Assembly: GCA_036505615.1 (NCBI GenBank)
Contig: DASXTB010000439.1
Coordinates: 1-24,624 of the forward strand
Direction of reading: 5' to 3'
DNA from: DASXTB01 sp036505615
Lineage (GTDB): Bacteria > Acidobacteriota > UBA6911 > JACQSX01
DNA length: 24,624 bases
The notes below the pieces were generated by a model. That model worked only from the letters and a program-made list of their open reading frames with translations, was not told where the DNA came from and did not search any database. A program made the position numbers and the translations under genes. Of this stretch, positions 15,766 through 23,116 are shown piece after piece; within the stretch, counting starts at the first letter, position 1; each line of letters starts with the position of its first letter.

Positions 15766-16365
15766 ATGGAAGAACTGAAGCAAACTTTCGCCGAGACTCA
15801 GGAATCAACCCCCGCTCGGCCCCTCGCAGATCAAAGGGATGGTTCCATTGTATTGCTTAGAGAGCTGAAAGGATGGGCGCGGGATATATTCTTTGCCGCG
15901 GTGACCGCCATCCTGATTGTGGTCTTCGTCATCCAACCGGTAAAAGTGGAAGGAACCAGCATGCAGCCCAACCTGGTGGACCAGGAACGGGTATTCGTGA
16001 ACAAGTTCGTCTATCACTTTTCAGAAGTTCACCGGGGCGATGTTGTAGTTTTCTGGTACCCCAAAGACGTGAGCAAATCATTCATCAAGCGGGTCATCGG
16101 AGTCCCTGGAGACCGGATCGAGGTAATACGCGGCCGGGTCTTTCGCAATGGGAAGCCGATGGACGAGTCTTATGTCCCGCCTGAATACTTTGACTACGAG
16201 TCGTACAAGCCTCAGGCGGTCCCGTCCGGCTTCTACTACGTGCTCGGGGATCACCGAAATTCAAGTAACGACAGTCGAAACTGGGGGCTGGTTCCGGAAA
16301 GCAATATTTTCGGCAAGGCGATTTTCGTGTATTGGCCCGTTTCCCGCTTGGGAACTGTAAGATAG
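15766..16365 (+). CDS. lepB: Signal peptidase I
   Basis: This enzyme removes signal peptides from exported preproteins at the outer face of the cytoplasmic membrane. The 199-residue protein has a cytoplasmic N-terminus, one transmembrane helix (about 41-57) and the catalytic Ser65 in EGTSMQPNL. The general-base Lys108 is in FIKRVIGVPGD, and box E is GDHRNSSNDSRNWG. Length fits the single-TM type. AGAGG precedes the ATG with a very short spacer (about two bases), so initiation may be modest. Its substrates probably include the BACON protein encoded nearby. Confidence 0.95.
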   Translation: MEELKQTFAETQESTPARPLADQRDGSIVLLRELKGWARDIFFAAVTAILIVVFVIQPVKVEGTSMQPNLVDQERVFVNKFVYHFSEVHRGDVVVFWYPKDVSKSFIKRVIGVPGDRIEVIRGRVFRNGKPMDESYVPPEYFDYESYKPQAVPSGFYYVLGDHRNSSNDSRNWGLVPESNIFGKAIFVYWPVSRLGTVR

Positions 16366-16535
16366 CTCATGGACGAAACGACTGGTCGACGGTCAGCCGG
16401 TCAGTGCCCAACGGCCAGTCATTTCATTAAGGTATTTTCGAGAGCAGCGTCGAAAACAGAGAGGGCGTGGGTCAGTTTTGCCGCCTCCGTTTTCGATCCA
16501 ATCCTTAAAAAGCCGGTTCACGGCTCCCACTCTTG
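16366..16535 (+). promoter_or_regulatory. carA leader with two mutually exclusive hairpins
   Basis: TTTTCGA (16435-16441) can pair with TCGAAAA (16450-16456). The same middle segment, TCGAAAACAGAG (16450-16461), can instead pair with CTCCGTTTTCGA (16485-16496) with one mismatch. Such competing stems upstream of carA resemble an attenuator or RNA switch. No T-run follows the second stem, so termination is not evident; translation control is possible because carA lacks a good ribosome binding site. An outer dyad GACTGG/CCAGTC spans about 16380-16420. Confidence 0.4.
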
Positions 16536-17636
16536 ATGAAAAACTCGGCCATTCTTGCCCTGGAAGACGGAACTACGTTCTCGGGCACAGCGTTTGGTTA
16601 CGTCGGCGACGCCGGCGGTGAAGTGGTCTTCAATACCTCCATGACCGGCTATCAGGAGGTGCTTACCGATCCGTCATACTCGGGACAGATCGTCGTAATG
16701 ACGTACCCGCTGATCGGGAATTACGGCACCAATTCGGAGGATGTCGAATCCGAACGGCCGCACGTGAGCGGATTTGTGGTCAAGGAGAACAGCGCGATTT
16801 ACAGCTCCTGGCGAGCTTCCGGGTCTTTGGATGAGTATCTGGCGCGCTATGGCATTCCCGGAATCGCCGGTATCGACACGCGGCGGCTCGTGCGCCATAT
16901 TCGTGATTCGGGCGCTCAGCGAGGATTCGTTTCCTCGCAGCAAGGCCTGACGCCCCAGCATGCCGTTGCGCGGGCGCGCGCTGTAGTTCCCATGGAGGGA
17001 TGCGATCTTGCAACCGGCGTTTCGTGCCAGGCGCCGTACCGGTGGCCGGCGCCGGACCATCCCCGCTTTAAAGTTGTCGCTTTCGACTACGGAATTAAGC
17101 AAAACATACTGAGGCTTCTGGCCGCGCACGGCTGCGACGTAACGGTGGTCCCTGCGCGCGCCAGCGCCGAAGACGTGATTGCCATGAAGGCCGACGGAAT
17201 TTTCCTCTCCAATGGCCCGGGAGATCCACAGCCCCTTGACTACGCTGTGGAGAATATTCGTAAGCTGCTGGGCCGCGTGCCGATCTTCGGCATCTGTCTG
17301 GGCCACCAGCTCCTGGGGCTTGCTTTCGGCGGAAGGACATTCAAACTTAAGTTTGGGCATCGTGGCGGAAACCAGCCGGTCAAGAACCTGATTCAAAGAA
17401 AGGTCGAGATAACCGCCCACAACCACGGTTTTGCGGTAGACCCCGATTCTTTAAACGAGCGCGAGATCCAGATTACCCACGTCAATCTCAACGACCAGAC
17501 GCTGGAGGGAATGCGGCACCGTCAGTTGCCGGTTTTTTCGGTCCAATATCATCCTGAGGCATCCCCCGGCCCACACGATTCGCTCTACCTGTTCGACGAT
17601 TTTGTCAGCCTGATGAAACAACATAAGGAATCCTGA
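16536..17636 (+). CDS. carA: Carbamoyl-phosphate synthase small (glutaminase) subunit
   Basis: CarA hydrolyses glutamine and passes ammonia to CarB for carbamoyl phosphate, used for pyrimidines and arginine. The ATG at 16536 is preferred over the TTG one codon earlier. The 366-residue protein has the N-terminal CPSase small-chain domain (about 1-135, with EVVFNTSMTGYQEVLTDPSYSGQ) and a class I glutamine amidotransferase domain (about 178-362). The catalytic triad is visible as Cys254 in FGICLGHQ, with His339 and Glu341 in QYHPEAS. SNGPGDP (225-231) is also present. The stop overlaps the carB ATG (TGATG), so the subunits are translationally coupled. Confidence 0.97.
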   Translation: MKNSAILALEDGTTFSGTAFGYVGDAGGEVVFNTSMTGYQEVLTDPSYSGQIVVMTYPLIGNYGTNSEDVESERPHVSGFVVKENSAIYSSWRASGSLDEYLARYGIPGIAGIDTRRLVRHIRDSGAQRGFVSSQQGLTPQHAVARARAVVPMEGCDLATGVSCQAPYRWPAPDHPRFKVVAFDYGIKQNILRLLAAHGCDVTVVPARASAEDVIAMKADGIFLSNGPGDPQPLDYAVENIRKLLGRVPIFGICLGHQLLGLAFGGRTFKLKFGHRGGNQPVKNLIQRKVEITAHNHGFAVDPDSLNEREIQITHVNLNDQTLEGMRHRQLPVFSVQYHPEASPGPHDSLYLFDDFVSLMKQHKES

Positions 17637-20600
17637 TGCCGCGTCGCGATGACATAAAGAAAATCTTAATCATCGGGTCGGGACCGATTGTCATTGGGCA
17701 GGCTTGCGAATTCGATTACTCGGGGACGCAGGCATGTAAAGCGCTGCGGGCCGAAGGATATAAAGTGGTGCTGGTGAACTCCAATCCCGCCACCATCATG
17801 ACCGATCCCGAGCTGGCGGATCGTACTTACATTGAGCCCCTGACGGCCGACTCGCTGAGGCTGATCGTGGAACGCGAGCGGCCCGACGCGCTGTTGCCCA
17901 CCGTGGGCGGGCAGACAGCGCTGAACCTGGCCGTCGAACTGTCCGAACGCGGAGTGCTGGAAGAGTTCGGCGTGGAGATGATCGGCGCCAAACTGATTGC
18001 CGTGAAAGTGGCGGAGGACAGACGGGAATTCAAGGCGGCCATGCAGGAAGTGGGTCTCGAAGTGCCCGTGTCGGGGTTCGCCACCACTTACAACGAAGCT
18101 TTATCACTGCTGGAACGCGTGGGAATCCCCTGCGTCATTCGTCCCTCGTTTACGCTCGGAGGGACTGGCGGCGGCATCGCCTTCAACCGTGAAGAGTTTG
18201 AGGAGACCGTCAATCGCGGGCTGGCGGCCAGTCCGATCCATGAAGTGCTGATTGAGGAATCCATCATCGGGTGGAAGGAATTCGAGCTGGAAGTTATGCG
18301 CGATCTGGCGGACAACGTGGTAGTTATTTGCTCGATTGAGAATTTTGACCCGATGGGCGTGCACACGGGCGATTCCATCACGGTGGCGCCCGCCCAGACG
18401 CTGACCGACAAAGAGTATCAGCGCATGCGGGACGCGGCCATAAAGGTGATTCGGCGGGTGGGCGTTGAAACCGGCGGTTCGAACATCCAGTTTGCGCTCA
18501 ATCCCATCAATGGCCGCATGATGGTCATAGAGATGAATCCTCGTGTTTCGCGCAGCTCGGCGCTTGCCAGCAAGGCGACCGGTTTTCCCATTGCCAAGAT
18601 TGCCGCTCGGCTGGCGGTGGGTTACACGCTGGATGAGATTCCCAACGACATCACCCGCAAGACGCCCTCCTGCTTTGAGCCGACGATTGACTACACCGTC
18701 GTGAAAATCCCTAAGTGGGCATTTGAAAAGTTTCCCGAGGCCAGCACGGTCTTGGGGACACAGATGAAGTCTGTGGGTGAGGTGATGGCCATAGGCCGGA
18801 ATTTCAAGGAGGCGCTGCAAAAGGGATTGCGCTCGCTTGAAACAGGAAAGAGCCTGGCGAGCGAAAAGATTGACCCTGACCGGCTGGTTGAAAATCTGAT
18901 TCAGCCGACGCCCCAGCGCCTGGCGTACCTCCATCACGCGCTGTCACGGGCCACCCCCATTGAAAAATTGTATGAGTGGACTCGAATTGATCCGTGGTTT
19001 CTCCAGCAACTGAAAGAGATTGTAGAAATGAGCAGCCGCCTGGCGGGAGAAAGCCTGCAGACGGTGGAGGACTCAACCCTGCTGGAAGCCAAAAGAATGG
19101 GATTCTCGGACGAGAGGCTGGCTCAACTGTTTTCCAGAAATAGCCCCTGCAGCGAAGAGCAGTTGCGAGCAGAGCGGAAGCGGAGAGGAATCCGCGCCGT
19201 CTTCAAGCGAGTGGACACTTGTGGAGCAGAATTCGAGTCTTATACTCCCTACCTTTATTCCTGTTACGAAGAAGAGGACGAAGCCGCGCCGACGGATCGC
19301 AAAAAGATAATGATCCTGGGCAGCGGGCCGAATCGGATCGGACAGGGCATCGAGTTTGACTACTGCTGTTGCCATGCCGCCTTCGCGCTCAGAGACGCGG
19401 GCTACGAAACGCTGATGGTCAACTGCAATCCCGAGACTGTCTCGACCGACTACGATACTTCGGACCGCCTCTATTTTGAGCCGCTCACTTTTGAAGATGT
19501 GATGAACATTGTCGAGGCGGAGAACCCTGACGGCGTTATTGTTCAGTTCGGCGGCCAGACTCCGTTGAAACTTGCCAACCAACTGAACCGTGCTGGAGTT
19601 CCGATCATCGGCACCTCTCCAGATTCGATCGACCTGGCTGAAGATCGGATGCGGTTTGGGAAGCTGCTGGCCGAACTTAATATCCGCCAGCCGAAAAATG
19701 GGACGGCGACTTCGATAGAAGAAGCCAGGCGCGTGGCCCAGAAGATCGGATTTCCCATTCTGGTGCGCCCCTCTTACGTGCTGGGCGGGCGCGCCATGGT
19801 TATCGTCTTCGACGAAAAAAGCCTCGAGCACTACATGGAGTCGGCTGTTGAGGCCTCCGCGGGACGTCCCGTGTTGATCGATGAATTTCTGGAAGATGCG
19901 TTTGAATATGACGTGGATGCTGTTGCCGATGGAGAGTCCGTGGTTATCGGCGGCATCATGGAGCATATCGAAGAGGCGGGAATCCACTCGGGCGACAGCA
20001 TTTCGGTTTTGCCTCCCATTATCATCCAGCAGAAACATCTGGACCAGATGCGGCAGATCACGCAGCAATTGGGGAAAGCACTCAGGGTGGTGGGATTGAT
20101 GAATGTCCAGTTTGCCGTGGCGGAGGACCAGGTTTACGTGCTGGAAGTTAATCCTAGGGCCTCGCGCACCGTGCCATTCGTTTCAAAGGCCACCGGAGTG
20201 CCGCTGGCGAAGATAGCTGCCCGGTTGATGGTGGGCGCCAAGCTGCGGGATTTCGGGCTGAAGGACGAGCTGGACGTGAGGCATTGTTACATCAAAGCCC
20301 CGGTGTTTCCGTTTTCAAAATTTCCAGGAGTGGACACGATTCTTGGTCCCGAGATGAAATCCACTGGCGAGGTCATGGGAGTGGCGGACACGTTTGGGAT
20401 TGCGTTCGCAAAATCTCAAATCGCGGCAGGCACGATCTTGCCCCGCAGCGGCGTTGTCTTCCTCAGCGTCAACCAGCACGACAAGAAGCATGCGGCGCGC
20501 ATCGGTAAGGACTTCATTGGTGTTGGATTTCATATCGTCGCCACGCGAGGGACGGCGGAGGTTCTCAAGCAGGCGGGAGCGGATGTGGAATTTGTGTACA

Positions 20601-20869
20601 AGGTCAACGAAGGCCGGCCCAACATTGTGGACCTGATAAAGAGCGATCGAATCGATCTGGTGGTCAATACTCCGCTCGGGCGCGAGTCCTTCTTTGACGA
20701 GAAGGCGATTCGCCGCGCGGCCACGCAGTACAACGTTCCCTGCATCACAACCCTGTCTGGTGCGCGCGCCGCCATTAGCGCCATCCGCGAATTGCAGCGG
20801 GAAAACCTGGACGTGCGAAGCCTTCAGGAATACCACGAGGGCGTCATTGCAGCAGGAAAAGTGGAATGA
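17636..20869 (+). CDS. carB: Carbamoyl-phosphate synthase large subunit
   Basis: The 1077-residue length matches the family. The N-terminal carboxyphosphate half (about 1-400) starts KILIIGSGPIVIGQACEFDYSGTQACKAL and contains an ATP-grasp domain. An oligomerisation domain follows (about 405-550). The carbamoyl-phosphate half (about 558-935) repeats the pattern with KIMILGSGPNRIGQGIEFDYCC, and a C-terminal MGS-like allosteric domain (about 940-1077) ends the protein. ENFDPMGVHTGDSITVAPAQTL and EEAGIHSGDSISVLPP are the paired ATP-grasp motifs. AAGGA lies seven bases before the ATG. The last Glu codon and stop (GAATGA) form the first unit of the seven-base repeat array that follows. Confidence 0.98.
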   Translation: MPRRDDIKKILIIGSGPIVIGQACEFDYSGTQACKALRAEGYKVVLVNSNPATIMTDPELADRTYIEPLTADSLRLIVERERPDALLPTVGGQTALNLAVELSERGVLEEFGVEMIGAKLIAVKVAEDRREFKAAMQEVGLEVPVSGFATTYNEALSLLERVGIPCVIRPSFTLGGTGGGIAFNREEFEETVNRGLAASPIHEVLIEESIIGWKEFELEVMRDLADNVVVICSIENFDPMGVHTGDSITVAPAQTLTDKEYQRMRDAAIKVIRRVGVETGGSNIQFALNPINGRMMVIEMNPRVSRSSALASKATGFPIAKIAARLAVGYTLDEIPNDITRKTPSCFEPTIDYTVVKIPKWAFEKFPEASTVLGTQMKSVGEVMAIGRNFKEALQKGLRSLETGKSLASEKIDPDRLVENLIQPTPQRLAYLHHALSRATPIEKLYEWTRIDPWFLQQLKEIVEMSSRLAGESLQTVEDSTLLEAKRMGFSDERLAQLFSRNSPCSEEQLRAERKRRGIRAVFKRVDTCGAEFESYTPYLYSCYEEEDEAAPTDRKKIMILGSGPNRIGQGIEFDYCCCHAAFALRDAGYETLMVNCNPETVSTDYDTSDRLYFEPLTFEDVMNIVEAENPDGVIVQFGGQTPLKLANQLNRAGVPIIGTSPDSIDLAEDRMRFGKLLAELNIRQPKNGTATSIEEARRVAQKIGFPILVRPSYVLGGRAMVIVFDEKSLEHYMESAVEASAGRPVLIDEFLEDAFEYDVDAVADGESVVIGGIMEHIEEAGIHSGDSISVLPPIIIQQKHLDQMRQITQQLGKALRVVGLMNVQFAVAEDQVYVLEVNPRASRTVPFVSKATGVPLAKIAARLMVGAKLRDFGLKDELDVRHCYIKAPVFPFSKFPGVDTILGPEMKSTGEVMGVADTFGIAFAKSQIAAGTILPRSGVVFLSVNQHDKKHAARIGKDFIGVGFHIVATRGTAEVLKQAGADVEFVYKVNEGRPNIVDLIKSDRIDLVVNTPLGRESFFDEKAIRRAATQYNVPCITTLSGARAAISAIRELQRENLDVRSLQEYHEGVIAAGKVE

Positions 20870-21067
20870 CGAATTTCGAATGTCGAATGACGAATGGCGA
20901 ATATCGAACAAAATCGCCAATGTTTCCTCGGCCACGATGCAGCACATGGAAGGTTTGGCCCAACTGAGGAGCCGTGGAAACGTGGAGATCGGAAGCTGGA
21001 ACCCGAGACCCGGAACCCGACACCCGAAACCATCATTCGACATTCGACATTCGGCATTCGTCATTCA
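20864..21067. repeat. Composite seven-base repeat array filling the carB-thioesterase spacer
   Basis: Left part: about six units of GAATNNC type (GAATGAC, GAATTTC, GAATGTC, GAATGAC, GAATGGC, GAATATC) run from about 20864 to 20905. Right part: 20998-21067 holds ten units in a single register, five of GNNACCC type (GGAACCC, GAGACCC, GGAACCC, GACACCC, GAAACCA), then TCATTCG, ACATTCG twice, GCATTCG and TCATTCA. The CATTC units are the reverse complement of the left array, so the ends can pair. About 90 non-repetitive bases separate the two parts. Confidence 0.8.
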
Positions 21068-21504
21068 TGACTGACGCAGTCGCCTGGGCTCGCCAGAAAT
21101 TTGAAACCGTTGCCTTCCTCAAATTCCTGGGAGCGCGGCTGGATCATCTCGAGGCAGACCACTGCCGCCTTTGCTTGCCGTTGCGCGAAGAGTTAATGCA
21201 GGCCTACGGCTACATGCACGGTGGGGTGATTGCCGCTCTGGCAGACAGCGCTGTGGCTTTCGCCATTTACGCGGCTACTTCCCCCAATTGCCAGCTCCTG
21301 ACTGTAGACATGAACATCCATTATCTTTCCGTGGTCAGAGATCTTGCCTTGGCCGATGCCCGAATCTTGCGCCGCGGCAATACGCTGGCAGTGGGGGAAG
21401 TGAAGATCAGCGACGGAGGCGGCAATCAATGCGCGCTGGCGATGGTGACTTATATTTTGAGGGCGGCAAAGGGTACTGCAGCGAAGAGGGGAGCTGAACG
21501 CTGA
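21067..21504 (+). CDS. PaaI/YbgC-like hotdog thioesterase
   Basis: The 145-residue protein has the hotdog thioesterase pattern. The central helix begins MHGGVIAALADSAVAFA (about 50-66), with HGG at 51-53 and the acidic residue Asp60 typical of PaaI-type active sites. Strands follow at LLTVDMNIHYLSVV and TLAVGEVKISDGGGNQCALAMVTYIL. Such enzymes hydrolyse acyl-CoA thioesters, often aryl- or phenylacetyl-CoA; the substrate here is unknown. The start at ATG 21067 is supported by the family N-terminus. The open frame runs further upstream only through the repeat array. No ribosome binding site is present, because the array runs up to the ATG. Confidence 0.82.
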   Translation: MTDAVAWARQKFETVAFLKFLGARLDHLEADHCRLCLPLREELMQAYGYMHGGVIAALADSAVAFAIYAATSPNCQLLTVDMNIHYLSVVRDLALADARILRRGNTLAVGEVKISDGGGNQCALAMVTYILRAAKGTAAKRGAER

Positions 21505-21614
21505 CCGGTCCACGCGCGTAGGCAGGTTGACTTTCGATGAAGTAACCGTCGTGTCCTTAGTGTAATAAGTTGGCAGAATCTTGTTTTTTTTACCAAGTTT
21601 TGGCCGAATGGAAA
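21505..21614. other. Spacer after the thioesterase gene
   Basis: No gene is seen. A run of eight or nine T (about 21583-21591) follows without a clear stem, so a terminator is not supported. The interval leads into the first six-base-unit element. Confidence 0.4.
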
Positions 21615-21749
21615 CCACCGTTCACGTGCACGTTCACGACCACGTCAACGTCCACGACAACGTTCACCAATCGCTGCTCTTTTGGAATTGTTTTTCGTTA
21701 CCGTGGACGTAGCCGTGGTCGTTGACGTGCACGTGAACGTGGCCGTAGA
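21615..21749. repeat. Inverted hexamer-array element A
   Basis: The left arm (21615-21668) consists of nine six-base units, mostly NNCACG or NNAACG (CCACCG, TTCACG, TGCACG, TTCACG, ACCACG, TCAACG, TCCACG, ACAACG, TTCACC). The right arm (21696-21749) consists of nine units beginning CGT (CGTTAC, CGTGGA, CGTAGC, CGTGGT, CGTTGA, CGTGCA, CGTGAA, CGTGGC, CGTAGA). The arms are largely reverse complements. The 27-base core contains CCAATCG at its left edge and TTTTTCGT at its right edge. Element B at 24427-24548 has the same plan in the opposite orientation. Confidence 0.8.
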
Positions 21750-21876
21750 CGGCTTTTTCTTTAGGTTGTGGCTTTGCCACTCTAGGTCCTTTGTGGTTTT
21801 TTCCACCACCATGCCAGAGCGCCTTTCAGACAATTCCCCAGTAATAGTGGAACACAAGCATCTTTGGAAGAAATTC

Positions 21877-22314
21877 CTACTGAGATTTCTTTTTCTTACC
21901 CAATGGGATGAGGTCCCAATAAAATCCTCTTATCGCTTCACGAGCGGGAAACAAATAGTAAGTTTGCGCAAGGAAATCTTCGTCTTGCAACAGCAATCCT
22001 GGAATGAAATTCACAACCCATAGTGCGTTGCCATTGATCAGGATCAGCCGGTTGAGAATTTCTCGGATGCTCAGATATTGGCTATCAAGCGTGATGTTAG
22101 GAATATCAAATCCGGACGTCGGATCCAAGCCGTAACCCGTCCCGCCACCGTAGCCATGCGTGTATCGTTCCGGATGAAGGTGCATTTTGATGGTCAACTT
22201 CAGTTGACCGGATGCAACGAGAAGGCTTTCCCTCTCTGCCTTAAACTCAGGTATCCGAAGGTTCAAGAAGTTCTTGGGATCAGAAAGGTTACTTCTATGG
22301 CGATGGTTTGTCAC
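21877..22314 (-). pseudogene. C-terminal part of an unrecognised protein, probably a gene remnant
   Basis: This frame gives about 145 codons from a GTG with no supported start; the frame remains open upstream of it. The segment from about residue 66 to 105 (FDIPNITLDSQYLSIREILNRL, then NGNALWVVNF) looks like genuine protein. It recalls C-terminal segments of acidobacterial proteins with an amphipathic helix followed by NAxW; this is from memory and unverified. The tail ends in a Lys run. The upstream neighbour on this strand is a decayed glmU fragment in another frame, so I treat this as a truncated gene rather than a complete one. Function unknown. Confidence 0.4.
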
Positions 22315-22395
22315 CCCACTTGAGAAGCATCCAGACAGGCTGGTAGTTGTCCGAAACCGGGTCGCGGCCGGAAAGAGGGACCGTCCGGCGATTGG

Positions 22396-22589
22396 AACAT
22401 CAGAACCACAATGAACGCACCGTCACCGATGTAGGTGGGGTTTTTGGCGAAGCCGTCGTAATTGCACGTAATGGTGCCGGCGCCGATATTTACATCTTTT
22501 CCAATCTCGGAGTCTCCCAGATAGGTCAGGTGCGCCGCCTTAGTGTTGTCTCCCAGGCTGCTTTTTTTCACTTCCACAAAATTCCCGAT
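22396..22589 (-). pseudogene. glmU: Remnant of GlmU (N-acetylglucosamine-1-phosphate uridyltransferase/acetyltransferase)
   Basis: About 60 codons on the minus strand (22589 to 22410) match the left-handed beta-helix acetyltransferase domain of GlmU: IGNFVEVKKSSLG, HLTYLGDSEIG, VNIGAGTITCNYDG and IGDGAFI. These include the conserved Asn-Tyr-Asp-Gly active-site region. After GDGAFI the expected GSDV appears only in another frame (22407-22396), so a frameshift lies near 22408. Everything before IGNFV, including the uridyltransferase domain, is absent or unrecognisable. It is therefore a broken fragment; an intact copy should exist elsewhere because GlmU is essential in most bacteria. Confidence 0.8.
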
Positions 22590-22599
22590 GCCCCGCCCT

Positions 22600-22870
22600 G
22601 ACCACGGATATTCACGGCGAACTCCGTTAGTAGCTAGCCCGTTTTGGGCAGGCGGCGCCGACCAAGCAGTTGCAGCACGCGACTGCCGTTACCAACTCTG
22701 CATGAAGCCAATTTATCCTAATGGCGAAATCCTTTTACAACTTTAATCGGGTGTCAGGTCTTGAAAAATTGCGATGTCCCGAATAAGATGAGCATTACAT
22801 CTGGGAATGACTTTCATTCTTCCTGCTGATTCTTTCGCCCGTGCCGGGGCTGGCATATTGTCAATCATCT
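22600..22870. other. Non-coding, probably decayed interval
   Basis: No credible gene on either strand. GTGTCAGGTCTTGAAAA at 22751-22767 resembles GTGTCAGACCTCGAAAA at 24400-24416 (14 of 17 positions). Bases near 22842-22852 (GTGCCGGGGCTGG) resemble the hairpin segment at 22909-22924, suggesting related repeat units. Confidence 0.4.
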
Positions 22871-22876
22871 ATAAAT

Positions 22877-22922
22877 CCCACAGCTTACGCTGTGGGCTAA
22901 CATTACGCGCCCCTACCGGGGC
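22877..22922. repeat. REP-like hairpin pair
   Basis: CCCACAGC (22877-22884), loop TTAC, GCTGTGGG (22889-22896) is a perfect 8-bp hairpin. A second hairpin follows 12 bases later: GCCCC (22909-22913), loop TACC, GGGGC (22918-22922). I recall similar hairpins as frequent intergenic repeats in Acidobacteriota; that is memory, not a search. Confidence 0.65.
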
Positions 22923-23026
22923 TGCCAGAGAAGCACATTCCGCGGCAAAATGATGCCCGGAGGTTCTTAGAAACGAAGAAATGAAATTTTCTAGGCCTGA
23001 CGGCGTTGAAACGGTTGGCATTTCGG

Positions 23027-23090
23027 AGAGACAGCCTGAGGGCCGTCTCTTTTGAGTCACAAATCCCTGAGACGGCCCTCAGGCCGTCTC
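23027..23090. repeat. Dispersed palindromic repeat, copies 2 and 3 in inverted arrangement
   Basis: Copy 2 has GAGACAGCC (23028-23036), TGAG loop, GGCCGTCTC (23041-23049), with one mismatch. Copy 3 has GAGACGGCC (23069-23077), CTCA loop, GGCCGTCTC (23082-23090), and is the exact reverse complement of copy 1 at 13385-13406. A 19-base spacer separates copies 2 and 3, so the pair can form two small hairpins or one long one. It lies 26 bases upstream of a glycosyltransferase start. Confidence 0.8.
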
Positions 23091-23116
23091 TCCGCTAATC
23101 GGCGGTATGAGGTGGT

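Noticed and set aside
18104..20068. Long minus-strand open frames opposite carB (277 and 331 codons)
   Set aside because: They are antisense shadows of a highly conserved gene with biased codon use and show no protein-like motifs.
20315..21064. Minus-strand frame of 249 codons ending in carB
   Set aside because: Its N-terminal part is translated seven-base repeats (FDIRHSSFDIRNSSF) and the rest is antisense to carB.
20974..21066. Upstream extension of the thioesterase
   Set aside because: The added residues are translated seven-base repeats.
22078..22323. Plus-strand frame of 81 codons in the decay tract
   Set aside because: It is antisense to the more protein-like minus-strand segment and has no ribosome binding site.
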